NCBI GenBank assembly: GCA_041655055.1
Contig: JBBAGE010000125.1
Location: 1-6,797 of the forward strand
Reading direction: 5' to 3'
DNA: 6,797 nt
Origin: JBBAGE01 sp041655055
Lineage (GTDB): Bacteria; Pseudomonadota; Alphaproteobacteria; Rhodobacterales; Rhodobacteraceae
In this document: in pieces, positions 1 to 5,808 of the stretch
Numbering within the stretch: position 1 is the first letter of the stretch
How the letters are laid out: each line of letters starts with the position of its first letter
The notes under the pieces: generated by a model
What the model was told of the DNA's origin: nothing
The model's database searches: none
Seen by the model: only the letters and a program-made list of their open reading frames with translations
Made by a program: the position numbers and the translations under genes

Positions 1-861
1 GATCCGGTGTTGATGGTGGCCGGATCGACGCTTTTGGCGCTGCTGGCGATGTTTCTGGCGCGCGCGCTGCATCCGCCGGGGGGTGCGGTGGCACTGACGG
101 CGGCGCTTAGCCCCGATGTGCTGGAGGGCATCGGCTTTTGGTTCGTGCTGGGGCCGGTATTCGCGGGCACGCTGTTGCTGGTGGCGCTGGCGATGATCTG
201 GCACCACCTGTGCGGGCGGGTCTATCCGTTCCGCCAACCGGCCGAAGATGCCACCGCAGACCGCCCCGCGGCCCAACGGCTTGGCCTGTCGCCCGAGGAA
301 CTTGCCAGCATTCTGGCCGACTTTCGTCAATCCGCCAACGTCGGGGTCGAGGATCTGGCCCGGCTGATTGCCGCCGCCGAACAGGTGGCCGCGGGCCATG
401 CGCTTGGCACCACCACGGCGGGCGCGATCATGTCGCGCGATCTGGTGACCGTGACGCCCGATACCCGCGCGGCCCAGGTGGCGGCGCTGTTTCGCAAATA
501 CGGCTTTACCTCGATCCCGGTGGTGCAAGATGACGACACGTTGATGGGCGTGATCTTTCAGCTCGATCTGATCCGGCGCGCGCGCCGCCCGGCGCTGCGT
601 GGGCGCGAACCGCTGGGCGCAGTTCTGGCCCGGCTGAGGCGTGAACGCGACAGCGGGCTGTTGCGCGCGCGCGAAGTGATGTCCACCACGCTGCCGACCG
701 TGTCCGAAGAAACCCCGGCCGCCGATCTGATCGCGATGCTGGCCGATGGCGGGCCGGATGCCGTGCCCGTCATGCGCGGGCCGCGCATCATGGGGATCGT
801 GACGCGCACCGATCTTTTGTCATCGCTGGCGCGCGGGATTGCGCGCGGCACGCCCGGCTAG
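1..861 (+). CDS. HPP family membrane protein with two C-terminal CBS domains (5' partial)
   Basis: The reading frame is open from the first base, so the N-terminus lies outside the window and the GTG at 7 need not be the start. Counting from base 1, residues about 5-22 and 45-68 are hydrophobic membrane segments. The family motif HPPGG stands at residues 24-28, right after the first segment. A cytoplasmic linker follows, then CBS domain 1 (about 140-197, starting near AGAIMSRDLVTVTP) and CBS domain 2 (about 220-279, starting near AREVMSTTLPTVS). Each CBS domain ends in the usual G-V/I-hydrophobic-x-x-x-D-L pattern. HPP proteins are integral membrane proteins; some plant and cyanobacterial members have been linked to nitrite transport. 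CBS pairs usually bind adenine nucleotides and gate the attached domain. The substrate here is unknown; a nucleotide-regulated transporter is an inference. The stop TAG (859-861) directly abuts the stop of the convergent rnk gene, leaving no space for a terminator of its own. Confidence 0.88.
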   Translation, partial: DPVLMVAGSTLLALLAMFLARALHPPGGAVALTAALSPDVLEGIGFWFVLGPVFAGTLLLVALAMIWHHLCGRVYPFRQPAEDATADRPAAQRLGLSPEELASILADFRQSANVGVEDLARLIAAAEQVAAGHALGTTTAGAIMSRDLVTVTPDTRAAQVAALFRKYGFTSIPVVQDDDTLMGVIFQLDLIRRARRPALRGREPLGAVLARLRRERDSGLLRAREVMSTTLPTVSEETPAADLIAMLADGGPDAVPVMRGPRIMGIVTRTDLLSSLARGIARGTPG

Positions 862-1263
862 CTATTCGGCCTCGGCCTGGGCGACATCAAGCACGCTTAA
901 CTGCCGCGTTTCACCCGAGCGGGTTTCCCAGTTGAACCGCGCCCCCGCCTTGAGCCCCAAAAGCGCCACCCCGATCGGTGTCATCACCGAGGCGCGCCCG
1001 GCGCTGATATCGGCCTGTTCGGGCCAAACCAGCGTCACCGTCTGTTCGCGCCCGGTGGCTTCGTCGCGATAGGTCACGCGGCTGCCGATCCCGGCCACAT
1101 CGGCGGGCACTTTGGCCGCATCGACGATCTTGGCGCGCGATAATTCCTCTAACAAACGCTCGGACAATTCGGGATTGCGCGCGAACATGCCCTGCGCCAG
1201 ACCTTCGAGGTGGTCGAGCGTTTCACGGGCGATAACAACTTGCGGACGTGGCGAACGGGCCAT
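862..1263 (-). CDS. rnk: Rnk-type GreA/GreB family regulator of nucleoside diphosphate kinase
   Basis: A 133-residue protein with a short helical N-terminal region (about 1-48) and a C-terminal GreA/GreB-type domain (about 55-128). The signature is ASVMTPIGVALLGLKAG near residues 91-107, followed by FNWET and a short beta segment QLSVLDV. This matches the Rnk layout, which lacks the long coiled coil of true GreA/GreB. Rnk proteins bind RNA polymerase, and in gammaproteobacteria rnk was named for raising nucleoside diphosphate kinase levels. I start at ATG 1263 rather than the in-frame ATG at 1287, because GGAGG (1271-1275) lies 7 bases before 1263 and the shorter form begins MARSPRPQVV. The gene ends flush against the convergent HPP-CBS gene. 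It follows a 240-base gap rich in inverted repeats, so it probably has its own leader. Family assignment is firm; whether it acts as Rnk or as another Gre-fold anti-pause factor is open. Confidence 0.87.
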   Translation of the reverse strand: MARSPRPQVVIARETLDHLEGLAQGMFARNPELSERLLEELSRAKIVDAAKVPADVAGIGSRVTYRDEATGREQTVTLVWPEQADISAGRASVMTPIGVALLGLKAGARFNWETRSGETRQLSVLDVAQAEAE

Positions 1264-1503
1264 CAAAATTCCTCCGGTAGGGCACATGGGCGACAGGCTG
1301 GATCAGCGTCTGCCTGTCTGGCAAATGGAATGGTCGAAGTGCCCCGAGCGCATGATGGCACAGCCGTGCCTGCCCGGGGCAGAGCACTGCATTTGCAGCA
1401 ATCGGGCAAAGCGCCAGACCCTGCGCCGGATGAACAACCTGGCCATGACCAAGCATAAGCTGGCGACAGACCCCGAGTCCACCGCGATCATGCGAAAGGG
1501 GCG
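1264..1503 (-). promoter_or_regulatory. 240-base non-coding gap, possible structured leader of rnk
   Basis: No convincing gene lies between the kinase stop and the rnk start; the short frames here match no family I know and have no good ribosome binding site. The stretch is dense in inverted repeats: GACAGGC/GCCTGTC (1292-1298 with 1312-1318), GGCAC/GTGCC (1357-1361 with 1366-1370) nested in TGCCCCG/CGGGGCA (1340-1346 with 1375-1381), CTGCCCGGGGCAG (1370-1382) and CTGCATTTGCAG (1387-1398). In the rnk-sense RNA the segment GGGGCAC (1345-1339) could pair either with its upstream partner at 1375-1380 or with GTGCCC (1285-1280), which lies just before the rnk ribosome binding site. I see no clear promoter and no T-tract terminator. 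A regulatory 5' leader is an inference; a rnk leader attenuator has been proposed in gammaproteobacteria, but I cannot claim homology. Confidence 0.4.
1271..1275 (-). promoter_or_regulatory. Shine-Dalgarno GGAGG that fixes the rnk start
   Basis: On the minus strand GGAGG ends 7 bases before ATG 1263. The alternative upstream ATG at 1287 would place this strong site inside the coding region, so 1263 is the better start. Confidence 0.8.
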
Positions 1504-2490
1504 TCAGATCAGGCCGTCTGCCTGAAACAGCGTCTTGATATCGGTTTGCGGGCGGGCGCCATAATGGCTGATCACCTCGGCGGCGGCGATATTGCCCATC
1601 CGCCCGCAATCGGCCAGATCGCGCCCGGTGGCCAGACCATAAAGAAACCCGGCGGCGAATTGATCGCCCGCCCCGGTGGCATCGACCGGCACGACGGGGC
1701 TGACCGGCACCACCACCTGTTCGTCACCGCGCACCATCACCACATCATGGCCCGAACGCGTGCACACCACCAGCGCCGCTTCACGCGCCGCCTGTTCCAG
1801 CGCGCTGGACAGATCGGTTTGATAGAGCGATTCCCATTCATGTTCATTGCCGATCACGAAATCCAGATCGCGCACCAGCTTGCGGAAATCATTGCGGTGG
1901 CGATCCACGCAAAACGGATCGCTCAGCGTGATACCAACCCGCCCGCCGCCCGCGCGGCACAGTTTCGCCGCCCGCTCAAACGCGGCCTTGCCCTTGGGTT
2001 TGTCGTAAAGATAGCCTTCGAGAAACAGGATACCCGCCTGCCCCGCGACATCATCGGCCACGTCATCGGGGCCAAGCTCGGCGCTGATGCCCAGATAGGT
2101 GTTCATCGAACGCTCTCCGTCGGGCGACACAAAAATCATCGCACGCGAGGTGGGCAGATCGCCATCCGCTGCCGGGGGGTTCACAAACGCAGTGCCATCG
2201 CGGGCCATCTGTTCGGCATAGAACCGGCCAAGCGCATCATCGCGCACCCGCCCGACAAACCCGGTATCCAGCCCCAGCGCGCCCAACCCCGCAATCGTAT
2301 TGGCAACCGAACCGCCCGCCGCCTGCAGCGGTGCGGACATCGCATCATAAAGCGTTTCGGCGCGGTCGCGTTCGATCAGCTGCATCACGCCCTTTTCAAT
2401 CCCCATCCGGGTCAGAAAGTCATCGCCGCTTTGGGCGATCACATCGACGATCGCATTGCCGATACCGACAATCTGAAAACGTTGGCTCAT
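1504..2490 (-). CDS. PfkB/ribokinase family kinase, adenosine kinase-like
   Basis: A 328-residue protein of normal PfkB-family length. It opens with the beta strand FQIVGIGNAIVDVIAQ (5-20), where the aspartate usually contacts the sugar hydroxyls. The substrate-side glycine motif GGSVANTIAGLGALG is at 59-73. NEHEW at 215-219 carries the N-x-x-E motif for magnesium and phosphate. The PfkB signature 2, DATGAGDQFAAGFLYGL, is at 270-286, with the anion hole GAG and catalytic base D276. Such enzymes transfer the ATP gamma-phosphate to a sugar or nucleoside hydroxyl. Close alphaproteobacterial relatives are commonly labelled adenosine kinase, but substrate cannot be settled from motifs alone; another sugar kinase is possible. 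The start ATG (2488-2490) overlaps the stop of nth by four bases (ATGA), and GAGG lies about 10 bases upstream within nth, suggesting translational coupling. Cytoplasmic. Confidence 0.88.
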   Translation of the reverse strand: MSQRFQIVGIGNAIVDVIAQSGDDFLTRMGIEKGVMQLIERDRAETLYDAMSAPLQAAGGSVANTIAGLGALGLDTGFVGRVRDDALGRFYAEQMARDGTAFVNPPAADGDLPTSRAMIFVSPDGERSMNTYLGISAELGPDDVADDVAGQAGILFLEGYLYDKPKGKAAFERAAKLCRAGGGRVGITLSDPFCVDRHRNDFRKLVRDLDFVIGNEHEWESLYQTDLSSALEQAAREAALVVCTRSGHDVVMVRGDEQVVVPVSPVVPVDATGAGDQFAAGFLYGLATGRDLADCGRMGNIAAAEVISHYGARPQTDIKTLFQADGLI

Positions 2491-3137
2491 AGGTTCTTAT
2501 CCTCAAACAAGCAGATATCGCGGATCAGACAGGTGCCGCACAGCGGTTTGCGCGCCTTGCAGACATAGCGGCCGTGCAGGATCATCCAGTGGTGGGCATG
2601 CAGTTGAAATTCGGCGGGGATATGATCCTCGATCGCGCGTTCGACCGCATCGACATTGCGCCCGACCGCAATGCCCGATCGGTTGCCCAGCCGGAAAATA
2701 TGGGTATCGACCGCCTGCGCAGGCATGCGAAACCACATGTTGAGCACCACATTCGCGGTTTTGCGCCCCACGCCGGGCAACGATTGCAGCGCCGCGCGCG
2801 AAGATGGCACCTGCCCGCCGTATTGATCGACCAGAATCCGCGACATAGCCATGACATTGCGGGCCTTTTGGCGAAAAAGGCCAATGGTCTTGATATGCTC
2901 CAGCAGCCCTTCTTCGCCCAGATTGAGCATCTTTTGCGGCGTATCGGCAATGGCAAACAGCGCCGCCGTGGCGCGGTTCACGCCCGCATCGGTCGCCTGC
3001 GCGCTCAGCGCCACGGCCACCACCAGCGTATAGGCGTTGGTATGATCAAGCTCGCCCTTGGGTTCAGGCTCGGCCTGTTGAAAGCGGGCGAAAATCTCGT
3101 GGATGGAATGATAATCAAGTTGGGCAGCCATGCGCAT
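2487..3137 (-). CDS. nth: Endonuclease III (DNA glycosylase / AP lyase)
   Basis: A 216-residue protein of typical Nth length. The helix-hairpin-helix LPGVGRKTANVVLN (120-133) contains the catalytic lysine K126, and AVDTHIFRLGNR (142-153) the catalytic aspartate D144. The C-terminal [4Fe-4S] cluster motif is complete: C193-x6-C200-x2-C203-x5-C209. Each landmark is offset by +6 from what I recall for E. coli Nth (K120, D138, C187). The enzyme excises oxidised pyrimidines and nicks the abasic site in base excision repair. The start is ambiguous: ATG at 3137 (MRMAAQLDYH) or at 3131 (MAAQLDYH), each with only a weak AGG upstream; the shorter form may be right. It is the first gene of a minus-strand unit with the PfkB kinase (4-base overlap) and is divergent from another DNA repair gene across 71 bases. 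Confidence 0.95.
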   Translation of the reverse strand: MRMAAQLDYHSIHEIFARFQQAEPEPKGELDHTNAYTLVVAVALSAQATDAGVNRATAALFAIADTPQKMLNLGEEGLLEHIKTIGLFRQKARNVMAMSRILVDQYGGQVPSSRAALQSLPGVGRKTANVVLNMWFRMPAQAVDTHIFRLGNRSGIAVGRNVDAVERAIEDHIPAEFQLHAHHWMILHGRYVCKARKPLCGTCLIRDICLFEDKNL

Positions 3138-3208
3138 GGCCTAGCCTGCCCATAGCCGCAGGGCAAGAATCATTCGTGGTGGCGCGTGAAATCGGCTATA
3201 GTAGTGGT
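3138..3208. promoter_or_regulatory. Divergent promoter region of nth and the methyltransferase gene
   Basis: The 71 bases between two divergent repair genes must hold promoters for both, unless the longer GTG-started form of the methyltransferase (3176) is used. For the + strand, TATAGT (3197-3202) is a good -10 match, placing transcription start near 3209, the A of the ATG, which would give a leaderless mRNA; the -35 near 3173-3178 (TTCGTG) is weak. A small dyad GAATCATTC (3167-3175) includes a GANTC site, the CcrM methylation sequence in alphaproteobacteria. I see no convincing nth promoter and no LexA-type GAAC-N7-GAAC repeat. Confidence 0.4.
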
Positions 3209-3829
3209 ATGGAACAACAAAGCCCCTTTATCACCAACGGTGCCGAACTGCTGCAAGCGCGGTTTTTTGTGCCGCGCGGCGCGGCCCATGGGCACAAAGC
3301 ATCGCCCCCCGCGGATAGCGCCGGGCTTGCGATCAGCCATGGATGGTTCGACAGCCCCTTTGGCCGCGTGCTGGCCATGGGCAGCGAACACGGGCTTTGC
3401 GGGCTGGCCTTTGCGGATGAATGCGGCGACGCCGCGGCGCTGGCCGATATGCGGGGCCGCTGGCCATCGGCGGATTTCATTGCGGCCAATGATACGCTGG
3501 CCCAATGGGTCAAAGCCGCGTTTGACGGCGGCACCCCGCCGCTGCATCTGATCGGCACGGATTTGCAGCAGCGCGTTTGGGCCGCGCTTTACGAAATCCC
3601 GCCCGGCCATGTGACCACCTATTCGGCGCTGGCTGCGGCCGCCGGCAATCCGCGCGCCGTGCGCGCCGTGGCCAGTGCCGTGGGCCGCAATCCGATCAGT
3701 TGGCTTATCCCCTGCCACCGCGCGCTGCGTAAGACCGGCGGTTTGGGCGGCTATCACTGGGGCCTGTCGGTCAAACGCGCCATGCTCGCGCATGAGGCCG
3801 CACGCATCCTTGCCCAGGACGCCGCATAG
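3209..3829 (+). CDS. Methylated-DNA--protein-cysteine methyltransferase, Ada C-terminal type
   Basis: A 206-residue protein. The C-terminal methyltransferase domain (about 116-200) contains LQQRVWAALYEIPPGHVTTYSAL-type DNA-binding helices, the arginine segment PRAVRAVASAVGRNP (148-162) and the active site PCHR (168-171) with acceptor C169, then GGLGGYHWG. The segment GWFDSPFGRVLAMGSE (45-60) begins the RNase H-like N-terminal subdomain. The protein removes the methyl group from O6-methylguanine by an irreversible transfer to its cysteine. The domain resembles the C-terminal half of Ada, and many alphaproteobacterial relatives carry an AraC-type helix-turn-helix in front; here that is replaced by a leader of about 40 residues of unknown role, so it is probably a repair enzyme only. 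ATG 3209 is preferred, although it has no clear ribosome binding site; GTG 3176 would add 11 residues. TATAGT (3197-3202) fits leaderless expression from 3209. Confidence 0.9.
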   Translation: MEQQSPFITNGAELLQARFFVPRGAAHGHKASPPADSAGLAISHGWFDSPFGRVLAMGSEHGLCGLAFADECGDAAALADMRGRWPSADFIAANDTLAQWVKAAFDGGTPPLHLIGTDLQQRVWAALYEIPPGHVTTYSALAAAAGNPRAVRAVASAVGRNPISWLIPCHRALRKTGGLGGYHWGLSVKRAMLAHEAARILAQDAA

Positions 3830-3863
3830 GCAGATTTTCGCCCAGATGCGCCAAAATCTTTGA

Positions 3864-3895
3864 CGATTGTGAACACAATCGCGGCGCGCTACGTT
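3864..3895 (+). promoter_or_regulatory. Candidate promoter with overlapping 18-base dyad, upstream of the OmpA-like gene
   Basis: CGATTGTG-AA-CACAATCG (3864-3881) is a perfect 8-bp inverted repeat around a 2-base centre. TTGTGA (3867-3872) inside it could be a -35 box, 17 bases before TACGTT (3890-3895), a moderate -10, giving a start near 3902 and a leader of about 26 bases. The dyad lacks a following T-tract and its two-base centre makes a poor RNA loop, so a protein-binding operator is likelier than a terminator of the upstream gene. It does not match the FnrL consensus (TTGAT-N4-ATCAA) or LexA. The regulator is unknown. Confidence 0.45.
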
Positions 3896-3927
3896 ATCAA
3901 GGGGCGAATTTGCAAATGAGGTAAGCC

Positions 3928-4581
3928 ATGATTGCCATGACCCGCACGAAAATGACATTTTTCCTTGGCGCAGCGAGCCTTATTGTGCTCTCTGCCTGCG
4001 CCGATCCATCCATGACCGGCCATACCCGCGCGCAGCAAGGCGCGATCACCGGCGCCATGGTGGGCGGCGTTTACGGCCTGAGCCGGGGTGGCGACAATTC
4101 GCTGGCACGCACCGCCGTGGGCGCCGTGATCGGCGCGGCTGCGGGCGGGGCGATCGGCACCGCGCTTGATCGTCAGGCGGGCGATCTGCGCCGCGATCTG
4201 GATGATAATGTAAGCGTGGTGAACACCGGCAACCAATTGGTCGTGACCATGCCGCAAGACATCCTGTTTGCCACCGACAGCGCCGCTGTGCGCCCCGCAT
4301 TGCAAGGCGATCTGCGCGCGTTGGCCGCGAACCTGCAAAGCTATCCCGATACCTCGGTTGATGTGATCGGCCATACCGACAGCACCGGCGCTGCGGCCTA
4401 TAACCAGGATCTGTCCGCCCGCCGCGCGAATGCGGTGGCGAATGTGCTGCTGCAAAACGGCGTGCCGTCATGGCGGGTGCGCGCCTTTGGCCGGGGCGAA
4501 GATGCGCCCGTCGCATCGAACCTGACCGCGCAGGGGCGTGAACAGAACCGCCGGGTCGAAATCATCATTCGCCCCAACTAA
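3928..4581 (+). CDS. OmpA-family outer membrane lipoprotein with glycine zipper (YiaD-like)
   Basis: A 217-residue protein. The N-terminus has a signal peptide with lipobox L21-S22-A23-C24, so it should be lipidated at C24; alanine at +2 favours outer membrane sorting. Residues about 38-80 form a glycine-zipper segment (GAITGAMVGGVYG and VGAVIGAAAGGAIGTAL). The OmpA C-terminal peptidoglycan-binding domain covers about 100-215: DILFATDSA (111-119), GHTDSTG (148-154), LSARRANAV (162-170). D151 and R166, 15 apart, are the positions expected to hold the diaminopimelate of peptidoglycan. The role is likely to tether the outer membrane to the cell wall. The start ATG 3928 has GAGG (3918-3921) six bases upstream. 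The gene appears to be a single unit, with the candidate promoter at 3864-3895 and the terminator at 4598-4626. YiaD is the closest named relative I can suggest, but the symbol is not certain. Confidence 0.9.
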   Translation: MIAMTRTKMTFFLGAASLIVLSACADPSMTGHTRAQQGAITGAMVGGVYGLSRGGDNSLARTAVGAVIGAAAGGAIGTALDRQAGDLRRDLDDNVSVVNTGNQLVVTMPQDILFATDSAAVRPALQGDLRALAANLQSYPDTSVDVIGHTDSTGAAAYNQDLSARRANAVANVLLQNGVPSWRVRAFGRGEDAPVASNLTAQGREQNRRVEIIIRPN

Positions 4582-4597
4582 GCGAACACCAGAAATG

Positions 4598-4626
4598 AAA
4601 AGGCCGGGCAGATCGCCCGGCCTTTT
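4598..4626. terminator. Bidirectional Rho-independent terminator
   Basis: AAAAGGCCGGGC (4598-4609) and GCCCGGCCTTTT (4615-4626) are perfect 12-base complements around the loop AGATC. Read on either strand the GC-rich stem ends in four T. It lies between the stops of the OmpA-like gene (4581, +) and atpF (4648, -), so it can end both convergent transcripts. The T tract is short, so efficiency may differ by direction. Confidence 0.85.
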
Positions 4627-4647
4627 GCATTCATGACTGCCCGAATT

Positions 4648-5205
4648 TCAGTGCAGTTTTTCGCCCACGGTGGCGATGGAATCGTCGATCAGACGGTTGG
4701 CCTCGGCCGTGTTCATCTGGCTTGCGATCACATCGCGGGCGGCATCGATGGCCACCGTGATCGCCGCGTCACGCACTTCGCGCACAGCGCCGGCCTGGGC
4801 CGATGCGATCTGTTCCTCGGCCGCAGTCAGGCGGCGCGCAATGGAGGCCTGCAGATCAAGCTTGGCCTGTTCGGCGGCAAGACGGGCATCTTCGCGGGCC
4901 TGGGCCACGATACGATCGGCCTGTTCGGCAACCTCGGCACGCTTGCGCTCATAGCTGGCAAGGATCTGTTCGGCCTCGTCGCGCAGGGCCCGCGCCTCGT
5001 CGAGATCCGAACGGATACCCTCGGCGCGTTGGTCAAGCAGACCCATCACCCGGCCCGGCACCTTGAAATAGATCACCAGCGCGATAAAGGCGATGAACGC
5101 CAGCAGCACGATGAAATCGGTATTGGCAAGCGAGAACAGCGGCCCATCCGCGGCCAAGGCCGGGGTAGCAGCGCCCAAAGCGAAAAGAGTTGCGATCTTT
5201 TTCAT
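4648..5205 (-). CDS. atpF: F0F1 ATP synthase subunit b
   Basis: A 185-residue protein. Residues 1-19 look like a signal peptide (MKKIATLFALGAATPALA, AxA-type end). NTDFIVLLAFIAFIALVIYF (28-47) is the membrane segment, then KVPGRVMGLLDQRAEGI and a long alanine/glutamate/arginine-rich helix to the end, with few helix breakers. Subunit b dimerises with b' to form the peripheral stalk that holds F1 against the c ring. A cleavable leader-like N-terminus before FSLANTDF is usual for Rhodobacter-type b subunits. It is the last gene of the F0 cluster, starting 4 bases after the b' stop, with its AAGG ribosome binding site inside the end of the b' gene, so translation is probably coupled. Transcription probably ends at 4598-4626. 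Confidence 0.95.
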   Translation of the reverse strand: MKKIATLFALGAATPALAADGPLFSLANTDFIVLLAFIAFIALVIYFKVPGRVMGLLDQRAEGIRSDLDEARALRDEAEQILASYERKRAEVAEQADRIVAQAREDARLAAEQAKLDLQASIARRLTAAEEQIASAQAGAVREVRDAAITVAIDAARDVIASQMNTAEANRLIDDSIATVGEKLH

Positions 5206-5209
5206 GATC

Positions 5210-5731
5210 TCAGCCTTTCAGACGGGCGCTGACGGCGGCATCCACCGCAGCGGCATCGGCCTGACCACCAAAGGCGGCCACGATTTCACGCGCGGTATCT
5301 TGCGACACCTCGCGCACGGCATCCATGGCACCGGCGCGGATTTCGGCGATAGCCTTTTCCGATTCGGCGGCCCGGGCGGCGATTTCGGCATCCGCATGCG
5401 CGATGGCCACGTCAAGCTCGGCCTGAATTTCGGCGCGGGTGGCGGCGACGATGGCTTGCGCTTCGCTGCGTGCCTCGGTCAGCGCGGCGTTATAGGCCTC
5501 TTCGGCGGCGACGGCTTGCAGGCGCAATTGTTCAGCGGCGGTGATATCGCCGGTGATCTTGGCCGAACGATCCGACAGCACAGTGCCAATGCGGGGCAAT
5601 GCGACGCGCGAGAGAATCAAATAAATCACGACCAGCGTGACAAAAAGCCAGAAAATCTGGTTCGGAAAGGTCGAGATATCAAGCTGCGGCATGCCGGCAG
5701 CGCTCTCGGCACCCTGCGTATCTGTTGCCAT
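5210..5731 (-). CDS. atpG: F0F1 ATP synthase subunit b'
   Basis: A 173-residue protein with a polar N-terminus (1-18), the conserved MPQLDISTFPNQIFWLF entry (14-30), a membrane segment at about 26-42, then RVALPRIGTVLSDRSAKI and an alanine-rich amphipathic helix to the end. This is the divergent second b-type subunit found in photosynthetic bacteria, alphaproteobacteria and chloroplasts. It pairs with b in the peripheral stalk. The start is well set by AGGAG (5738-5742) six bases before ATG 5731. It lies 77 bases after atpE, a spacer that contains a strong hairpin, and 4 bases before atpF. The same gene is also called atpX or atpF2; atpG is used elsewhere for the gamma subunit, so read the symbol as b'. 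Confidence 0.94.
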   Translation of the reverse strand: MATDTQGAESAAGMPQLDISTFPNQIFWLFVTLVVIYLILSRVALPRIGTVLSDRSAKITGDITAAEQLRLQAVAAEEAYNAALTEARSEAQAIVAATRAEIQAELDVAIAHADAEIAARAAESEKAIAEIRAGAMDAVREVSQDTAREIVAAFGGQADAAAVDAAVSARLKG

Positions 5732-5758
5732 GTCTTTCTCCTGGAACCGGGGTTACAC

Positions 5759-5787
5759 CCGGGCGGGTCTGTCAGCAGCCCGCCCGG
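5759..5787 (-). other. Intercistronic hairpin between atpE and the b' gene
   Basis: CCGGGCGGG (5759-5767) and CCCGCCCGG (5779-5787) are perfect 9-base complements around an 11-base loop, all in the 77-base spacer 5732-5808. In the transcript the hairpin sits just after the atpE stop. No T-tract follows, so it is not a classic terminator. A role in protecting the atpE message from 3' decay, or in damping downstream expression, is an inference from its place and the need for many c subunits. Confidence 0.6.
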
Positions 5788-5808
5788 TCGTAAGGATGGT
5801 CCGGCAGA

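Noticed and set aside
1303..1491. A possible small minus-strand protein of 62 residues between the kinase and rnk
   Set aside because: No ribosome binding site of note, no recognisable family, and it overlaps the inverted repeats. I treat the region as non-coding, though a small gene cannot be fully excluded.
1546..2568. A 340-codon open frame on the + strand opposite the PfkB kinase
   Set aside because: It runs antisense to a well-supported kinase with intact motifs. Its His/Arg/Ala-rich translation resembles no family and is what a GC-rich gene yields when read backwards.
2574..3155. A 193-codon + strand open frame opposite nth
   Set aside because: It is a shadow of nth, whose iron-sulfur cysteines and catalytic residues are all present; its translation has no recognisable motifs.
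3864..3881. The dyad as a terminator of the methyltransferase gene
   Set aside because: A two-base centre is a poor loop and GC-rich sequence, not a T-tract, follows it.
3864..3881. The dyad as a CRP/FNR or lac-type operator
   Set aside because: The TGTGA half is not matched by TCACA at the right spacing, and the FnrL core TTGAT-N4-ATCAA is absent.
3170..3958. A 262-codon minus-strand frame opposite the methyltransferase
   Set aside because: It covers a gene with a clear PCHR active site, and its product is low-complexity and unrecognisable.
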